DNA from: Acidobacteriaceae bacterium
Lineage (GTDB): Bacteria > Acidobacteriota > Terriglobia > Bryobacterales > Bryobacteraceae
Direction of reading: 5' to 3'
Length of the DNA stretch: 64,000 bases
NCBI GenBank assembly: GCA_019244055.1
Contig: JAFATG010000325.1
Span: 1 to 64,000 of the forward strand
This document shows positions 8,582 to 16,883 of the stretch, piece by piece; position 1 is the stretch's first letter; the number at the start of each line of letters is the position of its first letter. Under the pieces are notes generated by a model that saw only the letters and a program-made list of their open reading frames with translations, ran no database searches and was not told where the DNA came from. The position numbers and the translations under genes were made by a program.

Positions 8582-10399
8582 TCAAAACAGATCGTAGCTG
8601 GGCCAGGCCGAAACGGTATTGATCGCACTCTCGACCGCATTGGCCATGTTGCCGGCATACAGGTCGGTGCCGGGTCTGAAGTTCGCAATCGCCGCATACT
8701 CGAAGCCGTTCCCCAGAACGCGAAGCATGGAGATGGTTCCTTCGAGATCACCGTTATGCCATTGCGGATTGGCTACCCATCCGAACGCATAGTCAGGATC
8801 CTTGCCGGCCGCGTCTTTTATGTGAGCCGCTGTGGTCATGGTCGTGTGCGAAGCGGCGCTCATGATGTCTGGTTTAGCAGTGTTCCCATCCACGCGCACC
8901 AGAAAACGGACCAGATCGACCGGCGAAGCGATCCAGCCGCCGTGCGAATCCATTCGCGTCACGTTCAGAGTGTACGCGTCCGCTGGGTAGTACGTTACCT
9001 CCCGCGGCGCGCGCTGGTTCTGAGCATTTCCGGCTATCCGCATTTGAGTGATCCCGCAAGGAGCCATCACATGAGCCTTGACGTAATTCTCATAGCTCAT
9101 GCCGGTCTTCGCTTCAATGACGCGGCCAAGCACGCAATAACCGAAATTCAGATATTCGTATTGCGAGCCCGGCTGCCGCGCGACCTTCCTGGTTGGATCG
9201 TTCAGCACCCAATTGATTAGCTGCTGGTGATCGTAATTCAGGTTCTGGAACATCGGATCGTTCGGCGAATCAGTTAAGCCCGACACATGCTCCAGCAAGT
9301 ATCGGATCGTAATTCCATTGATGAGCTGGTTGTTCGCTGGAGTTGGATATTGCGAAGAGAGGATTCCACCTGGCCCGAACACGTGGTCATCCAAGTGGAC
9401 TGTGCCGGCCTCTACCAGCTTCATGATCGTCGCGGACGTGAACGTCTTCGATACGCTCGCGATTCGCATCAGGTTTGTGGGGCCCAGCTCTTCTCCCGAG
9501 GCTTGATCCGCATATCCGAATCCGGCGGCGTAGACCAGCCGCTCGTCTTTCGTGATCGCCACCGCTACGCCAGGGACCTGGTAGGCACTCATATAGCTCT
9601 TCACGTACGACTCGATGGTGCTAAGATCGGCCCACGAAAATACTGTGTTCTGCCAGATGCCGTTTAGCTTACCGGCGCTGCCAGATGTGAAGGCATTGAT
9701 GAATTCAGGGACGTAGCCCTGGTAGTAGAAATTGTCGAAGACATTTTGATACCACGCGTCCGGTACTCCGTTTCGGGCATACCATACGGGTCCGTTTGTC
9801 TTTTCCCAAATCGCGGCATAATAATCCTGCCCGCCCGCATTGTATCCGCTCACTATCTTCAGCCGGTAGCCCTGGCCATTCAGTTGATTGAACGTCTGTT
9901 GATATTCAGAAGAGTTCAACGCGTGACGTGCCTCATACGCCGGCCCGGAAGACTGTTCCCAAATCGCCGCATAGAGAACATTTCCACCTTGCGTATAACC
10001 GCACACGTGAACTAGCCGGTAACCCTGTTTGGAGAAGCTGTCGAAGGCGGCCTGGTAATCGGCGCTTGTCATTCCGTGTCTGGCCTGCCATGCAGAACCG
10101 CTGCCTTTGTCCCAAATCGTCGCAAAGCTCGCCTGGCCTTGAAATTCATGAGCGTTGACGTATCTGAGCCGATATCCTTGGCCAACGTAAGTATTGAAGG
10201 CGTTCTGATAATCTGCCGCTGATAAACCGTGCCGCGCAACCCAAGCCGGTCCGCTTCCGCTGACCCACAACGCTGCGTATCGTTCCCCATTGCTGACGTA
10301 ACCACTCACGTTGACTAGCCGGTAGCCCTGCTTGACTAAGCTGTCAAACGTGGACTGATAATCGGCCGGTGTCAAACCATGTCTTGCAACCCAAGCCAT
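8582..10399 (-). CDS. Tandem-repeat N-domain plus serine beta-lactamase-fold hydrolase (polyglycine-hydrolase-like)
   Basis: Two-part protein. Residues ~2-250 are five repeats of about 50 residues, each with WxARHGLxxxDYQxxFxxxxxQGYRLxxVxGY and ending in a xxAxIW strand; this looks like the bacterial tandem repeat domain found in fungal polyglycine hydrolases. The rest is a class C beta-lactamase/DD-peptidase fold with the nucleophile motif SVSK (Ser at about 315 from this start) and the YLN triad (~416). The ATG at 10399 is preferred over the upstream GTG because GGAG lies 6 bases before it. No signal peptide is visible from this start, odd for this fold. Likely a peptidase or esterase; substrate not determinable. 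Confidence 0.85.
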   Translation of the reverse strand: MAWVARHGLTPADYQSTFDSLVKQGYRLVNVSGYVSNGERYAALWVSGSGPAWVARHGLSAADYQNAFNTYVGQGYRLRYVNAHEFQGQASFATIWDKGSGSAWQARHGMTSADYQAAFDSFSKQGYRLVHVCGYTQGGNVLYAAIWEQSSGPAYEARHALNSSEYQQTFNQLNGQGYRLKIVSGYNAGGQDYYAAIWEKTNGPVWYARNGVPDAWYQNVFDNFYYQGYVPEFINAFTSGSAGKLNGIWQNTVFSWADLSTIESYVKSYMSAYQVPGVAVAITKDERLVYAAGFGYADQASGEELGPTNLMRIASVSKTFTSATIMKLVEAGTVHLDDHVFGPGGILSSQYPTPANNQLINGITIRYLLEHVSGLTDSPNDPMFQNLNYDHQQLINWVLNDPTRKVARQPGSQYEYLNFGYCVLGRVIEAKTGMSYENYVKAHVMAPCGITQMRIAGNAQNQRAPREVTYYPADAYTLNVTRMDSHGGWIASPVDLVRFLVRVDGNTAKPDIMSAASHTTMTTAAHIKDAAGKDPDYAFGWVANPQWHNGDLEGTISMLRVLGNGFEYAAIANFRPGTDLYAGNMANAVESAINTVSAWPSYDLF

Positions 10400-10566
10400 C
10401 CTGATCTCCTTCCGCACACTCGTGGTCGGGCCTATGACTTCGTTTCACCAGATCTATCCGATGCCAAAACAAGCGGTGCATTCGGCTCGCTAGTTGTTTT
10501 GCGCGGAAACAACTATTCTTTGCCGCTGGTCATCTCTGGGTCACCTTTTCAACACTTGATTGCAGC

Positions 10567-11286
10567 ATGCCAGTAACCGAGTGCCTCGAAACCAACATTC
10601 CCGCGCGCCTCGACCGGCTGCCCTGGAGTCGGTGGCATCTGCTCGTAGTTGTCTCCCTCGGTATTACTTGGCTGCTCGATGGCCTTGAAGGAAATCTTGC
10701 TGGCTCGCTCGCTGGCGTCCTTATGCGCCACGACACGCTGGCTCTCACAAACGCGCAGATAGGCCTTAGCGGTACGTACTACCTCGCCGGTGCCGTTCTC
10801 GGCGCGCTTGTTTTCGGCTATGCGACGGATCGTTTCGGACGCAAGAAGCTCTTCACCATCACGTTGCTGCTCTATCTTTCCGCGACCCTTGCGACCGCTT
10901 TCTCCTGGAATTTTGCGAGCTTCACCTTTTTCCGCTCCCTCACCGGTGCGGGAATTGGAGGCGAGTATGCTGCCGTCAACTCCGCAGTGGACGAGCTAAT
11001 TCCTGCGCGTGTCCGAGGGCACGTAGATCTCCTGATCAATTCAACTTTCTGGATCGGTGCGGCCCTCGGCTCCGGGGCGTCGCTGCTGCTGCTTGACACC
11101 GGCATTCTTCCTCCCACTTTGGGTTGGCGCGCAGCTTTCGGTGTCGGCGCAGTCATTGGTGCAGGCGTGCTCGTCATGCGCCACTTTGTGCCGGAGAGCG
11201 CCCGCTGGCTCATTATTCACGGCAGGCAGAAAGAAGCCGAATCGATCGTAGACCAAATTGAACAAAAGTCGCTGGGTCTCGCTTAA
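10567..11286 (+). CDS. MFS transporter, N-terminal half (frameshifted gene)
   Basis: Sugar-porter-like major facilitator, first six helices. Helices begin at LLVVVSLGITWLLDGLEGN; the loop 2-3 motif appears as GYATDRFGRKK and the loop 4 region as RSLTGAGIGGEYAAVNSAVDELIPARVRG, typical of the metabolite:H+ symporter branch. The fragment ends PESARWLIIHGRQKEAESIVDQIEQKS and then stops. An A4 run near 11266-11270 is one base short: adding one A restores KVAGSR...QLPPAEHAIKLEARDRTPFREIW in the following frame. The whole gene would encode ~478 residues to 11999. Confidence 0.8.
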   Translation: MPVTECLETNIPARLDRLPWSRWHLLVVVSLGITWLLDGLEGNLAGSLAGVLMRHDTLALTNAQIGLSGTYYLAGAVLGALVFGYATDRFGRKKLFTITLLLYLSATLATAFSWNFASFTFFRSLTGAGIGGEYAAVNSAVDELIPARVRGHVDLLINSTFWIGAALGSGASLLLLDTGILPPTLGWRAAFGVGAVIGAGVLVMRHFVPESARWLIIHGRQKEAESIVDQIEQKSLGLA

Positions 11287-11363
11287 GACAGCTTCCTCCT
11301 GCAGAACACGCAATCAAGCTGGAAGCCCGGGACCGCACCCCATTTCGTGAAATCTGGCAGTCC

Positions 11364-11999
11364 ATGGTGCACGAACACCGGAAACGCTCCATTCTAGGGT
11401 TCTCGCTAATGGTGGCGCAAGCTTTGTTCTACAACGGTGTTCAGTTCACCTATGGATTGATGCTTCTGCGGTACTACCATGTACCCGCACAGAAACTCGG
11501 GCTTTATCTTGTTCCGCTTGCCTTGGGCAATTTCCTCGGACCGCTGACGATCGGGCGGCTCTTCGACACGGTGGGAAGGCGAATCATGATCTCGAGCACG
11601 TACATCGGTTCGGGCGCTCTCCTGGCAATCACCGCTTGGCTCTTTCGAATCGGGATGCTTACCGCCTTAACCCAACAGATCTGCTGGAGCGTCATCTTCT
11701 TTATTGCATCGTCTGCGGCCAGCGCCGCCTATCTCACGGTAAGCGAAGTCTTCCCGCTGGAAATTCGCGCAATCGCGATCTCCATCTTTTATGCCTGCGG
11801 CACTCTGGCCGGAGGGGTCGGTGGCCCGGCGCTCTACGGCTATCTGGTTGGCTCAGGGTCGAGGGGCCTCCTTTTCTGGGGCTATATCGCTGGTGCCGCT
11901 GTGATGGCCGCCGGTGGAATGGCAGAAGTTTTTCTGGGCGTCAACGCAGAAAGGAAATCGTTAGAGGACGTCGCCCGTCCCTTAGCGTGCCGCGACTGA
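11364..11999 (+). CDS. MFS transporter, C-terminal half (frameshifted gene)
   Basis: Second six helices of the same transporter. The frame is open back to about 11270, so the listed ATG is internal to the original protein. Visible elements: HRKRSILGFSLMVAQALFYN (helix 7), IGRLFDTVGRRIMI (the second RxGRR-type loop between helices 8 and 9), YLTVSEVFPLEIRAIAISIFYACG (helix 11 PESP-like region) and a terminal helix. The halves fit together in register, so functional loss, if real, is recent. Next gene starts 9 bases after the stop and encodes another MFS protein, suggesting one transport operon. Confidence 0.78.
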   Translation: MVHEHRKRSILGFSLMVAQALFYNGVQFTYGLMLLRYYHVPAQKLGLYLVPLALGNFLGPLTIGRLFDTVGRRIMISSTYIGSGALLAITAWLFRIGMLTALTQQICWSVIFFIASSAASAAYLTVSEVFPLEIRAIAISIFYACGTLAGGVGGPALYGYLVGSGSRGLLFWGYIAGAAVMAAGGMAEVFLGVNAERKSLEDVARPLACRD

Positions 12000-12008
12000 G
12001 GCTGAAGT

Positions 12009-13271
12009 ATGCCTGATGATAAAGTGCGCAGCCTGAGAGCGCTAGATGCTTTGAATTTCTGCAATGCCGGCATTCAGACCGGACTCGGTCCATTTATCGC
12101 GATCTTTTACACGGCGGTACGGCACTGGCACCCTGGTCAGGTCGGAGTGCTGATTGCCTGCCAGTCTGTCGCCGGCATTGTTCTGCAAACGTGGATCGGC
12201 AGCGTCATCGACGAATCGCATCACAAACGGCTCTGGACGGCGGTCGCTGGAACTATCGTCGCACTCGGCGCGATCGGGATAGTCACTCTTCCCAGTTATG
12301 GTCTGCAAGTCGCAATTCAGTTGATAATCGGTATCGCAGTTACGGTTTTCCCCGCCACTACATCCGCGTTCGCGTTGGGGATGGTCGCGAAAGATCAACT
12401 GTCCGGTCGAATTGCGCGGAATGAGAGCTTCACCCACGGCGGCAACGTGGTATTCGCCGTAACGGCGGGTGCGGTCGGGACTTTGCTCGCTCTCCAGGGG
12501 ATCTTTTACGCAGCGGCTCTCTTTGCTGCGGGAATGGCGCCTTCGGTTCTATTCATCCGCGCGGAACATGTTGACTATGAGGCCGCCAGGGGCGCCGACA
12601 AAGACGACGCGAAGCAAGGCGAGCAAAAGAAACGAACCGGTTGGAAAGAGCTCCTGACGGACCGGCGCATTGTGACATTCACCGCAGCAGTCGTGTTGTT
12701 CTATTTCGCGAACTCCGCGACCTTGCCGCTTGTGAGCGAGATCCTAACCAGGGGTGAGCACGGCCGGCGCTCCGCCTGGGAAGTTGCCGCCGCGGTCGTT
12801 GCAGCCGAGGCCGTCATGGTCGGAATAGCCGCGATCACCGGCAAACTTGCTGACAAATGGGGACGCAAGCCGCTGTTCCTGATCGGGTTTGGAGTACTAG
12901 CGGTCAGGAACGCGCTCACAGTGATTAGCCATAACGAGTACTATCTGATCTCGCTGCAATCGCTCGACGGAGTCGCGATGGGGCTCTATGGAGTCCTGTT
13001 AACTCTCATAACGGCAGACCTTGCCAAGGGAACCGGCCGTTTCAATCGCTTGCAAGGAGCTGTGCAATCGGCCATGGGCCTCGGAGGCCTTCTCAGTAAC
13101 AGCCTGTTCGGCTGGATCGCCAAGGCCCTCAGTTTCGACGCCAGCTTCTGGGGACTTTCTGCAGTCGCGATCCTTGGAGGACTTCTGTATCAGTTCCGCA
13201 TGCCGGAAACCCGAGATAGTAAGTCTCCAAGTGAAGCAGAACAACCCGAGCAGTCCAGTGCCGCAGTCTAG
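12009..13271 (+). CDS. MFS transporter
   Basis: Intact 420-residue major facilitator with twelve predicted helices and a cytoplasmic central loop (residues ~190-215, rich in Lys/Asp/Glu). The RxxGRKP-type loop is seen in ITGKLADKWGRKPLFLIGFGV. Its N-terminus (LDALNFCNAGIQTGLGPFIAIFYTAVRHW) resembles drug/organic-acid efflux members found across Acidobacteriota and Proteobacteria; substrate is not predictable. It follows the frameshifted MFS gene by 9 bases and probably shares its transcript. Confidence 0.9.
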   Translation: MPDDKVRSLRALDALNFCNAGIQTGLGPFIAIFYTAVRHWHPGQVGVLIACQSVAGIVLQTWIGSVIDESHHKRLWTAVAGTIVALGAIGIVTLPSYGLQVAIQLIIGIAVTVFPATTSAFALGMVAKDQLSGRIARNESFTHGGNVVFAVTAGAVGTLLALQGIFYAAALFAAGMAPSVLFIRAEHVDYEAARGADKDDAKQGEQKKRTGWKELLTDRRIVTFTAAVVLFYFANSATLPLVSEILTRGEHGRRSAWEVAAAVVAAEAVMVGIAAITGKLADKWGRKPLFLIGFGVLAVRNALTVISHNEYYLISLQSLDGVAMGLYGVLLTLITADLAKGTGRFNRLQGAVQSAMGLGGLLSNSLFGWIAKALSFDASFWGLSAVAILGGLLYQFRMPETRDSKSPSEAEQPEQSSAAV

Positions 13272-13340
13272 GCCTTATGCGCTCACTCCCGCCTCGGTTT
13301 GCGAACGCTTTGGCATAGAATCACTCAGGAGCGTTCAGAC

Positions 13341-14333
13341 GTGAAGACCTCCATTGCGGCGCTGTTCGCGACAGCGCTCGTCTCCCTGACCATTAGCGCT
13401 CATCGAGTCTCTCAAGAACCTCTTCTGCGCCCGGGCACCGACGGCACAAGCTGGACTCGATTCGGTCTGTTCAATCCGGCCGCTATCAAGAAAGACGGCA
13501 AGACGATCCTGCTCTTTCGCGCGCAAGATGCAAAGCACACCTCGTATATTGGGTACGCCGAAAGCTCCGACGGCGTGCATTTCACCGTTCGCCGTCAACC
13601 CGTGCTCTCCCCCGAAGCGCCCTATGAGAAAGGCGGCGGCATCGAGGACCCGCGCCTTATCGAGATCGGTGGTGCTTACTATCTCACCTACACTGGCTAT
13701 GACCTGCATGCCGCGCAATTATGCCTGGCCACCTCCGCGGATCTGGAGCATTGGCAACGCTTGGGCGTCATCTTGCCCGCGTATAAAGGTACCTGGAACG
13801 AGCAGTGGACGAAATCGGGCGCGATCGTGCCCGAAAAGATTCTCGGCAAGTGGTGGATGTACTATCTCGGAACGAAGAAAGACAGCGACGGTAAAGCCCG
13901 CGACTATATGGGGCTCGCTTCATCGAGCGACCTGCTGCATTGGAGCGATGCAACGGCAAAGCCCGTTCTCGACCGCCGCCCGTCGGCATTCGATGCGCGA
14001 GTCATGGAGCCGGGGCCGCCGCCCTTTTTGACGGGTGCAGGTATTCTCCTTCTTTATAACGGCGCCGACGAGTCTCTCGTGTACCGGCCTGGTTGGGTCC
14101 TGTTCGATAGGAACGACCCGCGGCGCGTCTTAGCTCGATCGAACGAGCCGTTTATCCAGCCTGCTCTCGGTTGGGAAAAAGTGGGTAATGTTCCGAACGT
14201 GATCTTTCTGGAAGGCGCCATCCCGGATCGGGACACAACCAGCACGGACCGTTTTTCGCTCTTCGGATATTACGGCGCTGCCGACAAATTCATCGGTGGA
14301 ATGAAGATTCAAGTTTCGCTCGGGAATCAGTGA
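13341..14333 (+). CDS. GH130-family glycosidase/phosphorylase-like protein, exported
   Basis: Five-bladed propeller of the GH130 family (mannoside phosphorylases and hydrolases). Markers: LFNPAAIKKDGKTILLFRAQD, GIEDPRLIEIGGAYYLTYTGYD with the proton-donor Asp of EDPR, WWMYYLG, and GPPPFLTGAGILLLYNGAD. Start chosen at GTG 13341 because a clear signal peptide follows (KTSIAALFATALVSLTISAH); a longer ATG start at 13299 would bury that signal. Phosphorylases in this family are usually cytoplasmic, so an exported copy suggests hydrolysis (beta-1,2-mannosidase-like) instead of phosphorolysis. The two MFS genes upstream fit oligosaccharide use. Confidence 0.85.
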   Translation: MKTSIAALFATALVSLTISAHRVSQEPLLRPGTDGTSWTRFGLFNPAAIKKDGKTILLFRAQDAKHTSYIGYAESSDGVHFTVRRQPVLSPEAPYEKGGGIEDPRLIEIGGAYYLTYTGYDLHAAQLCLATSADLEHWQRLGVILPAYKGTWNEQWTKSGAIVPEKILGKWWMYYLGTKKDSDGKARDYMGLASSSDLLHWSDATAKPVLDRRPSAFDARVMEPGPPPFLTGAGILLLYNGADESLVYRPGWVLFDRNDPRRVLARSNEPFIQPALGWEKVGNVPNVIFLEGAIPDRDTTSTDRFSLFGYYGAADKFIGGMKIQVSLGNQ

Positions 14334-14387
14334 ACGTGTCGTGATGTTATTCTCGGGTCGAGGCTCCCCTCTCGCGCCTGGAGTATC

Positions 14388-15239
14388 GTGCGGCCCACTG
14401 GCAAGACGGTTTTGCGGGTTTCGGCAGTCACGCTCGTTGTTTTTGGTGCCATTTACGCTGCCGATCGAACTCTCCCTCAGCCTTTTCGCGAATATCCTGG
14501 TGACGAATACCGCGTCGATTCCATTCCTCTCCCTCCCAACTACCTCGACAAATCCGAGTGGGTCTTTGCCCGCTTGATGTATCCCTCCATTCCAGATGCG
14601 CACTTCCGCCACGCTGGGTGGGATTGGACCAAGGGTCATTCAAGCTGGACCAACGATTATCCTCGTGCTGATCGCCACTTCCTCCAAGCTGTGCGACGCC
14701 TAACCCGGCTCGATGCCCGGTCGGTCGAGCAACCGGTGAATCTCGACGACCCCGGCGATGTGTTCAACTATCCCTGGCTCTACGCTGTCTTTGTGGGCGA
14801 ATGGCAATTGACCGACGCGCAAGCGAAGACTCTTCGCGAGTACCTGCTGCGTGGCGGCTTTCTCATGTGTGATGATTTCTGGGGCACCCGTGACTGGGAA
14901 GTTTTCCAAGACAGCATGAAGCGCATTTTCCCGGATCGGACAGTAGTCGAGGTTCCCGATGCCGACGCACTGTTCCATACGGTTTACGATCTCGATCATC
15001 GTTACCAGATCACCGGCGAGTGGGGCGTGTGGCGAGGCATCCCGTACCGCAACGACGGTTATGTCGCGCACTGGCGCGGCATCTATGACGACAAGGGCCG
15101 TCTCATGGTCGCAATTGCCTTCAATTCCGATATCGGCGATTCCTGGGAATGGGCTGACGATGCCAAATACCCGGAAGAGTACTCTGCGCTCGGCATTCGG
15201 GTGGGAATTAACTATATCCTCTATTCAATGACTCATTAA
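14388..15239 (+). CDS. DUF4159 domain-containing protein
   Basis: A 283-residue protein beginning at GTG with an N-terminal signal-anchor (VLRVSAVTLVVFGAIYAAD). The DUF4159 fold, related to glutamine-amidotransferase-like domains, is seen as DPGDVFNYPWLYAVFVGEWQLTDAQ, LREYLLRGGFLMCDDFWG, the IFPDRTVVEVPDADALFHTVYDL segment and GDSWEWADDAKYPEEYSALGIRVGINYILYSMTH at the end. Members occur in gliding/secretion or methanol-dehydrogenase-associated clusters, but no specific reaction is known. The next gene starts 4 bases downstream. Confidence 0.85.
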   Translation: MRPTGKTVLRVSAVTLVVFGAIYAADRTLPQPFREYPGDEYRVDSIPLPPNYLDKSEWVFARLMYPSIPDAHFRHAGWDWTKGHSSWTNDYPRADRHFLQAVRRLTRLDARSVEQPVNLDDPGDVFNYPWLYAVFVGEWQLTDAQAKTLREYLLRGGFLMCDDFWGTRDWEVFQDSMKRIFPDRTVVEVPDADALFHTVYDLDHRYQITGEWGVWRGIPYRNDGYVAHWRGIYDDKGRLMVAIAFNSDIGDSWEWADDAKYPEEYSALGIRVGINYILYSMTH

Positions 15240-15243
15240 GGCC

Positions 15244-15726
15244 ATGCGCACTGGTTTCCCATTTCTTGCTTCCGCACTTCCGTTGCTATTTATCGTGCCT
15301 TTGAGTGCAAGGCAGGATCTCACTCAACAGCAGGTGACGCTATTCCAGGATCCGGGTGGGTGGGAATTCATTACCGTCACCGATCCTGACAGCGGGATTC
15401 AGACGACGCATACCTGCTTCGACGGCCATCCTCATCCAAAAACATGCAGTGGCACTCTAACATTTTCGCCAGACAACAAGTTCGTAAAAAATATCTACAT
15501 TCACGGGCAGCGAGTCCAGAGGCATGGAACCTATCAGCTCAGCGGTAACCAGCTTGTGTTTTACGACGAGTTGGGCACGCGCGACGGCCCCTACACGATC
15601 GCCATCGATGTCGCCAAGAACCAGTTGACAATGGACATGCCCCAGGTTCACATCCAGTTGATGCTGGACCGTGCCTATCGAGATGTACTCAAAGCTCGGG
15701 CAAAAAAGCATAGTGCGATACCCTGA
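15244..15726 (+). CDS. Exported hypothetical protein
   Basis: A 160-residue protein with a good signal peptide (FLASALPLLFIVPLSARQ). The mature part is beta-rich and carries CFDGHPHPKTC, a Cys pair flanking two histidines, then GTLTFSPDNKFVKN and HGTYQLSGNQLVFYDE, strand patterns like a lipocalin-type or META-like small barrel. No family recognised. It is sandwiched in a same-strand run between DUF4159 and the lactonase, with gaps under 10 bases, so co-expression is likely. Confidence 0.75.
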   Translation: MRTGFPFLASALPLLFIVPLSARQDLTQQQVTLFQDPGGWEFITVTDPDSGIQTTHTCFDGHPHPKTCSGTLTFSPDNKFVKNIYIHGQRVQRHGTYQLSGNQLVFYDELGTRDGPYTIAIDVAKNQLTMDMPQVHIQLMLDRAYRDVLKARAKKHSAIP

Positions 15727-15735
15727 AAATCGCGC

Positions 15736-16881
15736 ATGCGCTCGCACTCTGGTCTCGCCCTTATATCCCTGCTAATTCCTTTCGCTATGTCCGCACCAAA
15801 CACCACGGCAATTACCCAATCGGGTCAAACGAAGTATCTGGTCTACATCGGTACTTACGGCAAGGGCGTTTACGCTTTTCGCTTTGATTCCGCTAACGGC
15901 GGCGCTCAACCTCTCGGCATGGTGGGAGCGGTTGTCAATCCATCCTGGGTCACCTCCAGCCGCGATTACAAGCATCTCTACGCCGTCAGCGAGCTCGAGA
16001 AGGTACAAGGGGCGATCGCCGCATTCGGCATCGATCGTAAGAGCGGCACTTTAACGGCGCTGAACAGCGAGCCTTCCGGCGGGGAAGCGCCCTGCCACGC
16101 CGCCGTCGATCACACCGGCAAGGTGTTGATAGTCGCAAATTACGTGACCGGCGGAGTGTCTTCGTACCCGATCGAGCGCGATGGGCGAATCGGGAAAATG
16201 GCCTCCCTCATGACCGCCGAAGGGCATGGCCCGAATCCAGCGCGCCAGGAAGGGCCTCATGCTCATGAGGTCGTGATCGCGACGGACAACAAGCGTGTCT
16301 ACGTTCCCGATCTCGGTCTCGATCGCATTCGCATTTACCGGCTGGATCCAGCTACCGCGAAACTCACTCCGAACGATCCGCCTTATGCGCAGGAGGAGGG
16401 CGGCTTCGGACCCCGACATATTGTCTTCAGCGCCGACGGCAAGTACGCCTACGTTCTAAATGAAATTAAGCCCGCTGTTACCGTCTTTCGTCACAACGTT
16501 GCGAACGGCAGTCTGGAATTGGTCCAAACTGTCCCGACTCTACCGCATGACTTCTCCGGAGAAAACACGGGCGCGGAGATCCGTCTCAGCGCAGACGGAA
16601 AGTTCCTTTACACCTCGAACCGCGGCCACGACAGCATTCAGATCTTCGCGGTCGATCCGGGAAACGGCGCCATTCGGATGATTCAAACTATTTCCACGCA
16701 AGGAAAGACGCCACGCGGGTTCGCGCTCGATCCGACCGGTCAATATTTACTAGTCGGCAACCAGGACTCGAATAATCTTGTGCTGATGAAAGTCGATCGA
16801 AACAGTGGCAATCTCGCCCCCACCGGCAAAAGCTTCGACGTGCCTTCACCGGTGGACGTTTTGTTCGTGCCCGCCCAGTAG
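15736..16881 (+). CDS. Lactonase family protein (7-bladed propeller, PF10282 type), exported
   Basis: Related to 6-phosphogluconolactonase of the Pgl/carboxymuconate-cyclase branch. Signal peptide SGLALISLLIPFAMSAP, then blades starting YLVYIGTYGKGVYAFRFD. Family hallmarks: VNPSWVTSSRDYKHLYAVSE, GGEAPCHAAVDHTGKVLIVANYVTGGV, EGPHAHEVVIATDNKRVYVPDLGLDRIRIY, GFGPRHIVFSADGKYAYVLNE, LYTSNRGHDSIQIF and TPRGFALDPTGQYLLVGNQDSNN in separate blades. The export signal argues for an extracytoplasmic sugar-lactone or unrelated ring substrate, not 6-phosphogluconolactone. It ends 2 bases from the convergent amidase. Confidence 0.9.
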   Translation: MRSHSGLALISLLIPFAMSAPNTTAITQSGQTKYLVYIGTYGKGVYAFRFDSANGGAQPLGMVGAVVNPSWVTSSRDYKHLYAVSELEKVQGAIAAFGIDRKSGTLTALNSEPSGGEAPCHAAVDHTGKVLIVANYVTGGVSSYPIERDGRIGKMASLMTAEGHGPNPARQEGPHAHEVVIATDNKRVYVPDLGLDRIRIYRLDPATAKLTPNDPPYAQEEGGFGPRHIVFSADGKYAYVLNEIKPAVTVFRHNVANGSLELVQTVPTLPHDFSGENTGAEIRLSADGKFLYTSNRGHDSIQIFAVDPGNGAIRMIQTISTQGKTPRGFALDPTGQYLLVGNQDSNNLVLMKVDRNSGNLAPTGKSFDVPSPVDVLFVPAQ

Positions 16882-16883
16882 AT

